A DNA stretch of 64,000 nucleotides, from the NCBI RefSeq assembly GCF_900176135.1, contig NZ_FWWW01000099.1:49906-113905 (forward strand), written 5' to 3'. Below the pieces are notes generated by a model. It had not been told where the DNA came from, did no database searches, and saw only the letters and a list, made by a program, of their open reading frames with translations. Shown here piece by piece: positions 36,794 through 45,962 of the stretch. This DNA comes from Hymenobacter roseosalivarius DSM 11622. GTDB lineage: Bacteria; Bacteroidota; Bacteroidia; Cytophagales; Hymenobacteraceae. The position numbers and the translations under genes were made by a program. Within the stretch, counting starts at the first letter, position 1. Each line of letters begins with the position of its first letter.

Positions 36794-38149
36794 TCAGGCT
36801 GATAGCGCACTTTCTTCCTCCTGAAACACGATTCCGTACTCAGCTTCCAATTCGGCCAAAACAGGCTCATATAGATCGGGATGAGTCGGAATAACCACAC
36901 CTTGGTGGGCTATCAGGCCGCGGGTTAGGCGGCGCACGGCCATACCAAGGGGCAGGCCCACCGTTTTGGCCATCGCCGTGTGGGTGGCGTTGTCGCCGGA
37001 CACGGCCAGCGAGGAGGTACGCCGGTAGCGTTTGCCATCCAGCGTAAACTCAAACAGGTGCTGCATCACGATCAGGTCGTGGTCGCCGGGCTGAAGACGC
37101 CATTTTTCGGTTAGCAGGTGTTCGAGTAATTGGGCCGGGGTGGCGTTGGGTAGGCCAACCGCCGTGTGCTTGAAGAGCCCGAGCCAACTGAGCAGCCGCA
37201 TTTCTTCCCCGTCCGGATTCAAACCCAGGTAATCGGCAACCCGAGCGGCCAAATCACCTCCCAGAATAGGAGATGGAGGCAGGTAGGCGGCGATGAGCTG
37301 CTGCCACGTCCAGTCGGCAGTATTGCCCAGCTGCACGGTATCGTCGGTGAGGCCGAGGCGCACCAGCGCATTCCAGGCGGCACAATAGCCCGGCCGACGC
37401 AGGGTGCCGCGCAAAATTGTCGGGATAGTATCGAGGCCGTAGGGTGCGCGGTAGCTGAGTGAATCGCGGTTAGCATAGCCCTCAAACAGCCCGTAGCCGG
37501 GCACTTCCAAAACCTCTAAACGGCGAAAGAGCTGCTGATATGGGATAAAACGAGGCTGGCCATTTTCCAGGTATTTGGCGGTGCTTTGCCCGGCCAGTAC
37601 TACGTTGCGCGGGTTCCAGGTAAACTTGTAGCGCCACGGATTATTCCCCTCTGACTTGGGGGTGAGCAAACCGCCGCAGTATGATTTGAAGGACACTAAT
37701 TGCCCCCCACGCGCACGAATTTTCTCTAAAGCCTGCATAGCCGACATATGATCGAGGCCGGGGTCGAGGCCGCATTCCATCAGCAGCGTTACGCCGGCAG
37801 CCTGCGCTTCGGCATCGAGGGCGCGGATTTCGTCGGTGGCGTAGCTGGCGGTGGCCAGGTGGCGGCGGTGGCGCAGACACGCGCGGGCTACCACCGGATG
37901 AAACGCCGCGGGCAGCATGGAAATCACCACATCGGCGGCGGCTACCAGCTCTTCCAGCAGCGCATCATTCTGAATATCAAACGGTACGGCGCGGGCGTAT
38001 TCGGTGTGCGCTACGAGTATGGGCACCAAATGCGCGGGCTGCATATCGGCCACGGTGAGGTGCCAGCCTTCGGTGGGCGCATGGCGCAACAGGTAGTTAA
38101 TCAGAGAAGATGCCGAACGCCCGGCCCCGAGCAGCAGTATATTTTTCAA
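36794..38149 (-). CDS. Saccharopine dehydrogenase family protein
   Basis: A 451-residue protein. ILLLGAGRSASSLINYLL is the N-terminal NAD(P)-binding loop; ADVVISMLPAAFHPVVARACL and LMECGLDPGLDHMSAMQAL are strongly saccharopine-dehydrogenase/lysine-ketoglutarate-reductase-like. FKSYCGGLLTPKSEGNNPWRYKFTWNPRN (in parts) is also conserved. It probably acts in lysine metabolism, or is a homospermidine-type relative; the exact reaction is inferred. It stands alone on the minus strand. Confidence 0.88.
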   Translation of the reverse strand: MKNILLLGAGRSASSLINYLLRHAPTEGWHLTVADMQPAHLVPILVAHTEYARAVPFDIQNDALLEELVAAADVVISMLPAAFHPVVARACLRHRRHLATASYATDEIRALDAEAQAAGVTLLMECGLDPGLDHMSAMQALEKIRARGGQLVSFKSYCGGLLTPKSEGNNPWRYKFTWNPRNVVLAGQSTAKYLENGQPRFIPYQQLFRRLEVLEVPGYGLFEGYANRDSLSYRAPYGLDTIPTILRGTLRRPGYCAAWNALVRLGLTDDTVQLGNTADWTWQQLIAAYLPPSPILGGDLAARVADYLGLNPDGEEMRLLSWLGLFKHTAVGLPNATPAQLLEHLLTEKWRLQPGDHDLIVMQHLFEFTLDGKRYRRTSSLAVSGDNATHTAMAKTVGLPLGMAVRRLTRGLIAHQGVVIPTHPDLYEPVLAELEAEYGIVFQEEESALSA

Positions 38150-38417
38150 GAGAAGGGTGCGTAGTGATGCGCAAGTCTACGAACTCTATCTCTAATCCAT
38201 CGTCTGGCAACAGGCCATTTCGTTCGTTGTGAATGACCGGTGTACACGAAAGTCCTTAGGACTGCACAAGGGAAGAAAGGAGTGCTTAGGGAGCAAATTT
38301 CTGAATGTTATGATGTAGATACACTTGTAAAAGGATAAATGTCTTACATTCACCGCCCCTTCTCCTACCGGGGCCGCTTGGTTGGTGATGGAAAGCTGCA
38401 TTTCTTTAGACCTGCCA

Positions 38418-38915
38418 ATGCCTCAACCGTTGCAACTAACTATTACCGTGGATGTCTTGGCTTCCGAAGCGGAGCTTACACCATCCGAAGCCACCGTCTG
38501 GCACGCGGCACGCGCCGCCACCGACCACGCCTACGCTCCTTACTCCCACTTTAACGTCGGGGCCGCGCTGCTCCTTGACGACGGCTCTGTTTTTCGCGGT
38601 TCTAATCAGGAAAACGCGGCCTATCCATCGGGTTTGTGCGCTGAACGTACGGCCTTGTTTGGCCTGGCGGTAAGCCAGCCCGAGCGTCGCATCGTAGGCA
38701 TGGCGGTGGCCGCGCGCCCGGCCCAAGGCGACTTTATAATGGCCATGCCGTGCGGAGCCTGCCGACAGGTAATGACCGAATACGAAAACCGCCAGAGCCA
38801 GCAGATTCCGCTGCTGCTGCCCGGTCCCGATGGCACCATCTACCGCTTCCGTACCTTGGCCGACTTGCTGCCGTTTCAATTTACGGCCGAAAATCTACCG
38901 GGGCAGCCCGCTTAG
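38418..38915 (+). CDS. cdd: Cytidine deaminase
   Basis: A 165-residue protein if started at MPQPLQLTITVDVLASEAEL (38418); an ATG 12 codons earlier is possible but adds unrelated sequence. AYAPYSHFNVGAALLLDDG, CAERTALFGLA and MPCGACRQVM supply the three zinc Cys and the catalytic Glu of the cytidine deaminase family, which turns cytidine into uridine. An esterase gene follows 29 bases later on the same strand. Confidence 0.93.
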   Translation: MPQPLQLTITVDVLASEAELTPSEATVWHAARAATDHAYAPYSHFNVGAALLLDDGSVFRGSNQENAAYPSGLCAERTALFGLAVSQPERRIVGMAVAARPAQGDFIMAMPCGACRQVMTEYENRQSQQIPLLLPGPDGTIYRFRTLADLLPFQFTAENLPGQPA

Positions 38916-38944
38916 CAGTTGCTGCAATATTCTAACTATCAGGT

Positions 38945-39598
38945 GTGGCTTTAGCTCAGGAGCATCGGCTTACGGTGGCGCGTACGGCGCGGTACTATCA
39001 GCTGGGTGAGCTAACGGAGCGCACCCGGCACATCTGGTTTGTGTGCCATGGCTACGGACAGCTGGCAGCCTATTTTATTCGGCATTTTGCCGTGCTCATC
39101 GAAGCAGACGACACGGTAATAATAGCCCCTGAAGGCCTCTCCCGCTTTTATTTGCAGGGAAATGGGGGGCGCGTCGGGGCGAGCTGGATGACGCGTGAGG
39201 ACCGGCTGGCGGAGATTGATGACTATGTGACGTATTTGGACCAGCTGACCGAAACGCTGCTGCAAAAATGCCCCCCAGACGTGGCTATTACTGTGTTGGG
39301 CTTCTCGCAGGGCGCAGCTACCGTTAGCCGGTGGCTGGCCCGCGCCACACTCCGGCCGGGCCGGCTCATTTTGTGGGCCGGTGCCTTCCCCGATGATATG
39401 GATTTTGCGGTAGCCACCCACTTATTGCAACGCCTGCCCGTCGTGCTAGTGTGCGGCGACCAGGATGAGTTTATCAAGGAAGCTGACCTGCAGAAGCAGC
39501 GCGACTTTCTGCTCCGCCTGGGCGTAGAGCCTGCCGTACTGCGCTTTGCGGGCAAGCACGAGCTTAACGCCGCCGTACTGCGGCAGCTGGCCGCTTAA
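38945..39598 (+). CDS. Alpha/beta hydrolase, phospholipase/carboxylesterase type
   Basis: A 217-residue protein starting at GTG 38945 (preceded by AGGT). WFVCHGYGQLAAYFIRHF is the oxyanion-hole strand, VLGFSQGAATVSRWLA holds the nucleophile Ser (about 121), VCGDQDEFI the Asp and FAGKHELN the His. It resembles the YpfH/Abhydrolase_2 group. The substrate is unknown. It probably shares a transcript with cdd. Confidence 0.85.
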   Translation: MALAQEHRLTVARTARYYQLGELTERTRHIWFVCHGYGQLAAYFIRHFAVLIEADDTVIIAPEGLSRFYLQGNGGRVGASWMTREDRLAEIDDYVTYLDQLTETLLQKCPPDVAITVLGFSQGAATVSRWLARATLRPGRLILWAGAFPDDMDFAVATHLLQRLPVVLVCGDQDEFIKEADLQKQRDFLLRLGVEPAVLRFAGKHELNAAVLRQLAA

Positions 39599-39617
39599 CC
39601 GACTTTCTGTGTTGTCT

Positions 39618-40028
39618 TCACTTTTTGGGTTGGCACCTTGGCTTTTTTCGGCGTCTTATGCCGTTTATTAGCCCAAGCCAATAGCGAAAGCTCAGCATAA
39701 GCGTTGGTGCCGTAGGGGCTACTTTTTCGAACAGAGCCTGTAGGTTATTCGAGCCAATAGTCAGAGGGCCAATACGCAGCATCAGGCCTGGGCCGCGGGC
39801 GTTCACGCCCACACTCACCAGATTGGGCTGGTCGCCCTCCCGTAGCTTGAGATAGCGGCTTTCCAGTTTAAAGTCTTCGCCGGGACTCTTCAGACTCCAG
39901 GGGCCGGTATAGCGGTAGGCGGTGTTGGTAGCGTGTTTATCAACGGCCAGCAACTCTAGCTGCACGCTATAGCGATTGTCGGCGATGGTAGCCGGGTTCC
40001 AGAAGGAGCCCCATAGTCCGGCTAGTTG
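39618..40028 (-). pseudogene. Internally deleted remnant of a DUF5723-like outer-membrane protein
   Basis: The open fragment (136 codons to the stop at 40029-40031) begins LAGLWGSFWNPATIADNRYS, which looks like the N-terminal region of DUF5723-type Bacteroidota surface proteins. It then joins GPGLMLRIGPLTIGSNNLQAL and TLMLSFRYWLG, which look like their C-terminal strands. The usual several hundred residues between are missing and no signal peptide remains. The family call is from recall of the pattern. A short GTG-started protein from 39965 is the alternative reading. Confidence 0.5.
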
Positions 40029-40734
40029 CTATGCGAAGGAGTAAACGATTGCTGGGCAGTTGCATCATAGTGAGGGATGGCCAAACGCAGCGAACTACAA
40101 ACATAGGGTAATAACGATTTTTTTATGTAGATATATATGTTAACAGCTGACCGACAGAGCATTGGCTCAGCAAACAAAGGATAAGCAATACCAATATTTT
40201 GCACCATTCCATGAAATACCTACATTTAAGCAATTTGAGATAGAAGGGCATCTTTACCCATCAGCTTATTTTTAATCACTTAGTAGCTATTCGCCGAGGT
40301 GCCACCTATTTGACTTATCCCATGTTTGCCTGAGATGGTTCCGTAGTAGGTCGCGCATCTGATTCTTGCTTTTGTCGCCCGGCCGTGCGCCGATATAGGC
40401 TTGTCTTGGGGCTGCTGACTGGATACCTGGCGCGGGGTCTGACCGCGGCAACAGCGGCCCCCAAACAGCTCCAAAATATCGTCGATAGCTCTACTTACGC
40501 GACTTGGATGGTGCCCCCCTCTCCGAATCTTACCGTTACTACTCGGAGCTGTTCTCGGCCCTGCTCACGCCTGCGCACGCCGACAGCCTGTTTCGGGCCG
40601 GTGCTTTCACGCCAGGCTCCTAGCATCGGACGCTCAACATAGGCTTTGTGCATCAGCGCCTTTGGCTGCGGCTGGCCCTTATGGGTAGCTTGCTTCGCTG
40701 GTGCAGTTTGCTATCGACCATGGTTTGTAACCCT
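40029..40734. other. About 700 bases without an intact gene; probable decayed coding DNA
   Basis: The first 300 bases are AT-rich with no open frame of note. From about 40385 on the plus strand a signal-like stretch (RYRLVLGLLTGYLARGL) and, in another frame from about 40493, a protein-like stretch (DLDGAPLSESYRYYSELF, LLTPAHADSLFRAGAF, then a stop and FVHQRLWLRLALMGSLL) suggest a broken gene of unknown identity. Confidence 0.4.
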
Positions 40735-40778
40735 AAAAAGCCCCCCACGACTTGATACCGAATCTGGGGGGCTTTTTA
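40735..40778. terminator. Bidirectional terminator
   Basis: AAAAAGCCCCCC and GGGGGGCTTTTT arms with a loop of about 20 bases, past the SDR stop on the minus strand. Confidence 0.9.
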
Positions 40779-40804
40779 CAAAGTTTCTTCTCAAAAGTCG
40801 AAGC

Positions 40805-41554
40805 TTACAAGTCTTTTCGCATCGTAGTGGCCGCCGCTTGAGCCGCGGGCAAAAGCAGAACCTCCGCGATGTTTACGTGGGGCGGACGCGTGACCATAAA
40901 CTGAATGACATCGGCCACATCTTCGGCCCGTAGGGGCTTGTAGCCTTTATACACGCTGCCGGCGCGGTCGTTATCGCCTTTGAAGCGCACCGTCGAAAAC
41001 TCAGTTTCTACCGCTCCCGGATTGACCTCGGCCACGCGAATATGGTGGGGCAGCAGGTCAAGTCGCATGCCTTTGGAAAGCGCAGCTACGGCCGCTTTGG
41101 AGGCACAATACACATTGCCATTGGCGTAGGTTTCGCTACCAGCAATGGAGCCGATATTGATAATGTGCCCCTGCTTTCGTTGAACCATACCGGGCAAAAT
41201 TGCCTGACTTACATTAAGCAAGCCTTTCACATTGCTGTCCAACATCTGGTCCCAATCGTCGGGGTCGCCGTCCTGAATGGGTGCCAGGCCGTGGGCTCCG
41301 CCGGCATTATTGACGAGTACATCAATTTGCAGAAAATCAGAAGGCAAACCGGCCACGGCTGCATCGGTGGCGGCGCGGTCGCGCACGTCGAAAAGCAGTA
41401 GATGGACTGGGGTAGGCGCCAGCTGCCGCGCCAGCTCTTCCAGCCGCTCCCGCCGCCGTCCCGTCACGACGAGCTGAAACCCCACCTGCGCCAGTGCTAC
41501 CGCTGTCGCCCGACCAATTCCCGAAGAAGCACCTGTGATAAAAGCAGTTTTCAT
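40805..41554 (-). CDS. SDR family oxidoreductase (YdfG-like)
   Basis: A 249-residue short-chain dehydrogenase from MKTAFITGASSGIGRATAVA (41554); an upstream frame of 18 codons has no family similarity. TGASSGIG binds NADP, NNAGG and the IINIGSIAGSE Ser and YCASKAAV (YxxxK) form the active site. The closest group in style is YdfG/serine 3-dehydrogenase, which reduces 3-hydroxy acids or similar; the substrate is not known. Confidence 0.88.
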   Translation of the reverse strand: MKTAFITGASSGIGRATAVALAQVGFQLVVTGRRRERLEELARQLAPTPVHLLLFDVRDRAATDAAVAGLPSDFLQIDVLVNNAGGAHGLAPIQDGDPDDWDQMLDSNVKGLLNVSQAILPGMVQRKQGHIINIGSIAGSETYANGNVYCASKAAVAALSKGMRLDLLPHHIRVAEVNPGAVETEFSTVRFKGDNDRAGSVYKGYKPLRAEDVADVIQFMVTRPPHVNIAEVLLLPAAQAAATTMRKDL

Positions 41555-41588
41555 GTTGAGCCGTACAAGTATGAAAGTTCTTGGCAAG

Positions 41589-41635
41589 CAAAAAAGCCCC
41601 CAGAGCATGAAAACAGGCGCTGGGGGGCTTTTTTG
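41589..41635. terminator. Bidirectional terminator between SDR and porT
   Basis: AAAAAAGCCCCCAG and CTGGGGGGCTTTTTT arms, immediately after the porT stop on the minus strand. Confidence 0.9.
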
Positions 41636-41643
41636 CTATTTCT

Positions 41644-42423
41644 TTATTCGAAAGTGAGGTAAAGAGTAACCGTGTGAGCACGCATGCTTTGCAGGCTGCG
41701 GCTGTACACGTTCGAGCCTGGTTGCAAAAGGTTAGTCAAGCCATGGGAGAAGCGCAGCTCAGGCGCAAATTTAAACAAGGGGTAAAACAGGTCGAGCCCG
41801 ACCCCATACTCAATGGCAATGTCGCTGTTATCGGTGAGCAGCAGGTTGCGCTCAGGGTCTTTGCGGCGGTTGCCGACGTTGAAGCTCGGCTTCACGCCCC
41901 CCACCACATATACCCGTGTATTGCGCCGCCGGTCTGACCTGAACTTCAACAGAAGTGGGAATTCAAGCTGCGTGGTTCCTATTTCCTGCGTCTGGATAGA
42001 GTCGTTGGTGAGCAGTGGCTTAAACTCTATGCGACGCGTGATAAAGCTCACTCCAGGCGTGAAGCGCAGATTGAAATGATTGGCCAACCGCACGTCACCA
42101 ACGAAACCAACCGAAAAGCCGGGGCTGATAATCGAGTTGGCAGTTACCGCCTGACTACTTACATATGCCTGCGACTGCTCGATGCGGTAACTCGAAAAAT
42201 TGGGGGCAACATAGAAGCCGGGGTGGAACCACCGATTGTCATAGTCAGCCAGGTTATCGACCGTAATGGACTTAATATTCCCCCTTTTACCAATTTTGGC
42301 GCGGGTCTTTCGTTGCGCCTGCGCACTTAGTGGCAACAGCAGGAGAACGAAACCGACGAGAGCCAGACAAATTATTTTTGAGCCGTGTAAATGGAGCTTA
42401 TGCCGAACGTGAGGGGTTGCCAT
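41644..42423 (-). CDS. porT: PorT family protein (T9SS)
   Basis: A 259-residue outer-membrane beta-barrel type protein with a signal sequence (IICLALVGFVLLLLPLSAQA). FHPGFYVAPNFSSYRI, FNLRFTPGVSFITRRIEF, TTQLEFPLLLKFRSDRRRN and YGVGLDLFYPLFKFAPELRF fit PorT, needed for the type IX secretion system. The gene overlaps the 3' end of ubiE by 52 bases; ubiE-porT adjacency is common in Bacteroidota and supports the call. The start at 42423 places a charged 15-residue lead before the hydrophobic core. Confidence 0.87.
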   Translation of the reverse strand: MATPHVRHKLHLHGSKIICLALVGFVLLLLPLSAQAQRKTRAKIGKRGNIKSITVDNLADYDNRWFHPGFYVAPNFSSYRIEQSQAYVSSQAVTANSIISPGFSVGFVGDVRLANHFNLRFTPGVSFITRRIEFKPLLTNDSIQTQEIGTTQLEFPLLLKFRSDRRRNTRVYVVGGVKPSFNVGNRRKDPERNLLLTDNSDIAIEYGVGLDLFYPLFKFAPELRFSHGLTNLLQPGSNVYSRSLQSMRAHTVTLYLTFE

Positions 42424-43097
42424 GCGGGATTTTTGAAGCCAACCTGCGTTAAAATAGACAGGAAGTCAGGACCATCGGGGAAAGCCTGCACCGATTCGGG
42501 CAGGTAGGTGTAGGCGGCGCGGTCTTTGGAAATGAGCTTACCAAAAACGGGCAATACGCGCCGAAAATAGAAATTATACGCTTGCTTGAGGGGAAAGGCG
42601 GTGGGTTTGGAGAACTCCAGAATCACCATTTTGCCCCCCGGCCGCAATACCCGCTGCATTTCAGCGAGCCCCTGCTTTAGGTTTTCAAAATTACGCACTC
42701 CAAACGAAGCTGTCACGGCATCGAAGTGATTATCTGGGAAAGGCAGGCTCTCCGAATCGCCCAGCTCCAGTTGAATGCGGTGGGAAAGGCCTTTCTCGAC
42801 CAGCTTGCGGCGCCCTACTTCCAGCATGCCTTCCGAGATGTCAATGCCGGTCACCTGCGTTTCCGGCGACAGACGCAGGCTCTCGATGGCAAAGTCGGCC
42901 GTACCGGTGGCAATATCCAGAATGAGCATTGGGCGCAGGTCCTTTAACTGATTCACTGCCTTACGCCGCCAGTAGATGTCAGTGCCGGCGCTCAGAAAGT
43001 GATTCAGAAAGTCATACTTGCCAGCGATGCTGTTAAACATCTGGGCTACCTGCGACTTCTTGCCGGCAGCATCATCTTTGTAAGGTACAACGGTCAT
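42372..43097 (-). CDS. ubiE: Demethylmenaquinone methyltransferase UbiE/MenG
   Basis: A 241-residue methyltransferase from MTVVPYKDDAAGKKSQVAQM (43097); 12 upstream codons are not conserved. VAQMFNSIAGKYDFLNHFLS, LDIATGTADFAI (SAM loop), VTASFGVRNFENL and LEFSKPTAFPLKQAYNFYF are UbiE/MenG signatures. It makes menaquinone from demethylmenaquinone in the respiratory chain. It overlaps porT by 52 bases at its 3' end. Confidence 0.95.
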   Translation of the reverse strand: MTVVPYKDDAAGKKSQVAQMFNSIAGKYDFLNHFLSAGTDIYWRRKAVNQLKDLRPMLILDIATGTADFAIESLRLSPETQVTGIDISEGMLEVGRRKLVEKGLSHRIQLELGDSESLPFPDNHFDAVTASFGVRNFENLKQGLAEMQRVLRPGGKMVILEFSKPTAFPLKQAYNFYFRRVLPVFGKLISKDRAAYTYLPESVQAFPDGPDFLSILTQVGFKNPAWQPLTFGISSIYTAQK

Positions 43098-43171
43098 AGG
43101 GCTCTGGGGCGAACAACGAAGGACGGGGGGCAAAATTGCTCAACCATAACGCGGCGGGGGGCATTATGTTG

Positions 43172-43213
43172 AAAAAAAAACGGGTCGGGCATAGCGCCCG
43201 ACCCGTTTTTTAG
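43172..43213. terminator. Terminator after the PorE-like gene
   Basis: AAAAACGGGTCGGGC and GCCCGACCCGTTTTTT arms around ATAGC, just past the stop of the 43230-45512 gene on the minus strand. Confidence 0.92.
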
Positions 43214-43229
43214 AACTCTGTAAAGCCGA

Positions 43230-45512
43230 TTAGTCGTTGTCGGTCTTCACTTTAGTTTTGCCGTCAGCGTCTTTCACTTTGGAATCGATTTCGCCGTTTT
43301 TGGCTTTGGTTTTCGACTCCTCGCCGTTGGGTGACTCCGTCTTAATTTTCACTTTCTCGTCGTCCACTTTCGTTTTGATCATGGTACCGTCGGCGGTTTT
43401 AACTTTGACCTTTCCATCGGGCAATGCTGTTCCCATAGGAGCAGCAGTTGCCGAAGAGTCGGTAGCCATTGTTGAAGCGGCAGGAGCTATTGCCTGAGAA
43501 GTAGTTGGCGTGGTGCCCGCGCCCATTGTAGTAGTGCTGTTACCCGTGTTCAAAGCCGGAGCAGGCTCGCCTTCCCGCTGGATTACACGGAACTCAACCC
43601 GACGGTTAAGCTGCATGTTTTCAGGTGTATCGTTTGGAGCAGCCGGGCGACGCTCACCGTAGCTAGCCGTTACGAGGCGAGCATCAGAGATACCCTTACG
43701 TAGCAGGTACTTATAAGCAGCCGTCGAGCGGTTGTCGCCGAGGGTCATATTGTACTCATCTGTATTGCGCGAGTCGCAGTGGCCTTCTACCGAAATATTT
43801 ACGCCGGGGTTTGCCTTCAGGATGCTAGCCACTCTATCCAGCTCCGTAATAGACTCAGGACGCAGGGCGTACTTATCCGTTTCGAAGTAGATTTTCTTAA
43901 AGGCGTATACATTAGAGCTGTCTACGTAAGGCACGTAGAAGTTCTTCTCCACTATGGTAGAGTCGTTGGTGGCTACTGGCACCTGAAACTCCTCGGTAAT
44001 AATATTCTTACCATCCACCGATACAGCTACCTGGTAAGGCCGGCCCGACAGGACACTGACCTGATAATCACCGGTTACGGGCTTGGTAACGTCGCGGTAG
44101 CTAAGAGCTGTCTGGTCAGCCTGGGTCCCACTGAATACCAGCTCCGCTCCCGGAATCACCGTGCTGTCGCGCAAGCTGAACACTTTGCCCCGAATGGTGG
44201 CATTCTTAATATAGTTGATGGTATAGATATCCTTCTCGCCGTAGCCGCCGATGCGGTAGCTCGACAGATAAGCATACGTACCATCCGGGCTCAGACGGTA
44301 GTAGGTATCATCATCGGGTGTATTGATAGGATAGCCCATGTTCTCGGGCCGGCCCCACTTCCGACCAATCGAGTCGTAGGTAGACTTGAAGATGTCGTAG
44401 CCACCCATTGTATTCAGACCACGCGAGCTAAAATACAGGGTTTTGCCGTCCTTGCTCAGGTACGGGCTGTCATCGTCGTACTTGGTATTAATGCCGCTTA
44501 CTGGCTTTGGCTTACCCCAGTCGCCGCCCGCTGTACGGGTAGACGTGTAGATATCCAGAGTATTATCCTCGGAGTACTTACCCGTGGAGAAGTACATCGT
44601 CAGGCCATCGGGGGTAATGTAGGCATCCGACTCAAAAGCGCTGGTGTTGATGTTGTTATTCAGCTTTTTAGGTTGCGTCCAGTCACCACCCGTTTTTTCG
44701 GAGTAGAAAAAGTCACCGTTCTCATCCTGGCGATACATCAGCATTTTGGTGTCGTTATCAAACACCTGAATGGAGGCATCGTGCCCCTTGCCGTTGAGTA
44801 CACCACTAAGCGAACGAGGCTTTTCCCATTCGTCCTCATCGATGCGCTTTGCCTCGAAGATATCCTCGAAGTACTCGCCATCGGAGGCCAGGTTACCGCC
44901 TTTCTTGCCATTAGCATTGCCGGCACCAGTTACATTCTCGCCCCGCGAAGTGAAGAGTAAAATCTTATCATCGGCAGAGATAACCGGGCTGTGCTCCGAG
45001 TGAACCGTGTTGATTAGTGGCCCCAGGTTTTTTACGAATATGTCCTTAGGAGTGCTAAACTGAACCTTAGCGTTTTTGCTGTGCTGAATCAGCTGAGCCA
45101 GCTCTGCTTTGCGCGTGTCTTTCTGCTTAAGAGTAGCGTTGTATGTCTGATAATGCGTGATAGCCTCGTCGAAGTTGTAGTTAAGGTGATCTACGCGGCC
45201 CAACCAGTACTCCACGTCCTTGGAAACCTTGGGCTTCAGGCGCTGCGCTTTGTAGATATAGTCGCTGGCCTTTTCCTTATCAAACGACATGTATGAAACA
45301 CCGGCCCGAAACAGAGCAAGCGCGTTGTTTGGCTCTGCGGCTAGCACCTGCTCGTAAAAAGGGATAGAAGCGCGGTAGTTCTCTTGAGAAAAGAACTTAT
45401 TCGCAGTCTTGAGCTGCTTGCGGGTGCCCTGCGCCATTGCGGGCTGAGCTACGGCAGCGGCAATAGCGAAGGCGCAAGAAGCTTTCAATAAACTTCTGAC
45501 TAAGTTATCCAT
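43230..45512 (-). CDS. PorE-like OmpA family protein with TPR and beta-propeller
   Basis: A 760-residue exported protein (signal AIAAAVAQPAMAQ). In order: TPR repeats (about 30-150), PD40/WD40-like propeller (about 170-430, SPVISADDKILLFTSRG, SPDGTYAYLSS), a carboxypeptidase-regulatory-like domain (about 445-530, IRGKVFSLRDSTVIPGAELV), an OmpA peptidoglycan-binding domain (about 545-660, IYFETDKYALRPESI, SVEGHCDSRNTDEYN, RRVEFRV). This is the layout of PorE, which ties T9SS to peptidoglycan. After it comes an unusual 100-residue tail of Lys/Thr/Asp-rich near-repeats (DGKVKVKTADG, DADGKTKVKTD). The gene has a leader of about 220 bases. PorT lies close by on the same strand. Confidence 0.87.
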   Translation of the reverse strand: MDNLVRSLLKASCAFAIAAAVAQPAMAQGTRKQLKTANKFFSQENYRASIPFYEQVLAAEPNNALALFRAGVSYMSFDKEKASDYIYKAQRLKPKVSKDVEYWLGRVDHLNYNFDEAITHYQTYNATLKQKDTRKAELAQLIQHSKNAKVQFSTPKDIFVKNLGPLINTVHSEHSPVISADDKILLFTSRGENVTGAGNANGKKGGNLASDGEYFEDIFEAKRIDEDEWEKPRSLSGVLNGKGHDASIQVFDNDTKMLMYRQDENGDFFYSEKTGGDWTQPKKLNNNINTSAFESDAYITPDGLTMYFSTGKYSEDNTLDIYTSTRTAGGDWGKPKPVSGINTKYDDDSPYLSKDGKTLYFSSRGLNTMGGYDIFKSTYDSIGRKWGRPENMGYPINTPDDDTYYRLSPDGTYAYLSSYRIGGYGEKDIYTINYIKNATIRGKVFSLRDSTVIPGAELVFSGTQADQTALSYRDVTKPVTGDYQVSVLSGRPYQVAVSVDGKNIITEEFQVPVATNDSTIVEKNFYVPYVDSSNVYAFKKIYFETDKYALRPESITELDRVASILKANPGVNISVEGHCDSRNTDEYNMTLGDNRSTAAYKYLLRKGISDARLVTASYGERRPAAPNDTPENMQLNRRVEFRVIQREGEPAPALNTGNSTTTMGAGTTPTTSQAIAPAASTMATDSSATAAPMGTALPDGKVKVKTADGTMIKTKVDDEKVKIKTESPNGEESKTKAKNGEIDSKVKDADGKTKVKTDND

Positions 45513-45730
45513 TGGTGGAGGGGGTTTAATACTAAAGAGTGCAGGAAGTAAGATGGAGCAAAATGTACTTAGCGTATGAGGAGAGGCTTCCGGGCAAATA
45601 GGGCCCTATACTTAAAGGCAGCTCTTAGGTTGATGGTCAGCGCGCACCTTATAAGTGACTGCGTCTAAAAAGCGCAAATAACAGTTCGATTAAACGAGCA
45701 TATTTCTATCCAAAAAGCAGATACTTGGCG

Positions 45731-45739
45731 GCAAAGATA
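45731..45739 (-). promoter_or_regulatory. -7 box for the PorE-like gene
   Basis: Minus-strand TATCTTTGC, exact TAnnTTTG plus C, about 220 bases before the ATG at 45512. Confidence 0.55.
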
Positions 45740-45929
45740 GAAATTTTATAATACGACCTTCATCCTATCCAATTTAATTAAAAAGAATCCTGTAACAGCT
45801 TTTAATCACGATAATTCACTGGTCTGAATATATAGCTGCAAATAATAAATCAGATTTGTAATGAATTCGAAAATATTGTTCTGACGGCCATCCAAAAATC
45901 TACCATACGGTGCAGCCATGGCTTTCACT

Positions 45930-45937
45930 TACCTTTG
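45930..45937 (+). promoter_or_regulatory. -7 box for engB that decides its start
   Basis: TACCTTTG ends 25 bases before ATG 45963. An upstream in-frame ATG at 45918 lies before the box and so should not be in the transcript. Confidence 0.6.
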
Positions 45938-45962
45938 TAGCCTCACCCGTGCAGAGAACAGT

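Larger units (their letters stand above)
45513..45962. other. 450-base divergent spacer between the PorE-like gene and engB
   Basis: It holds a -7 box for each direction (minus 45731-45739; plus 45930-45937). The part between about 45640 and 45900 is AT-rich. The 5' leader of the PorE-like transcript would be about 215 bases with no open reading frame or clear terminator. Confidence 0.6.

Noticed and set aside
43779..44960. 393-codon open frame opposite the PorE-like gene
   Set aside because: It mirrors the propeller region of a well-supported gene and shows no family similarity.
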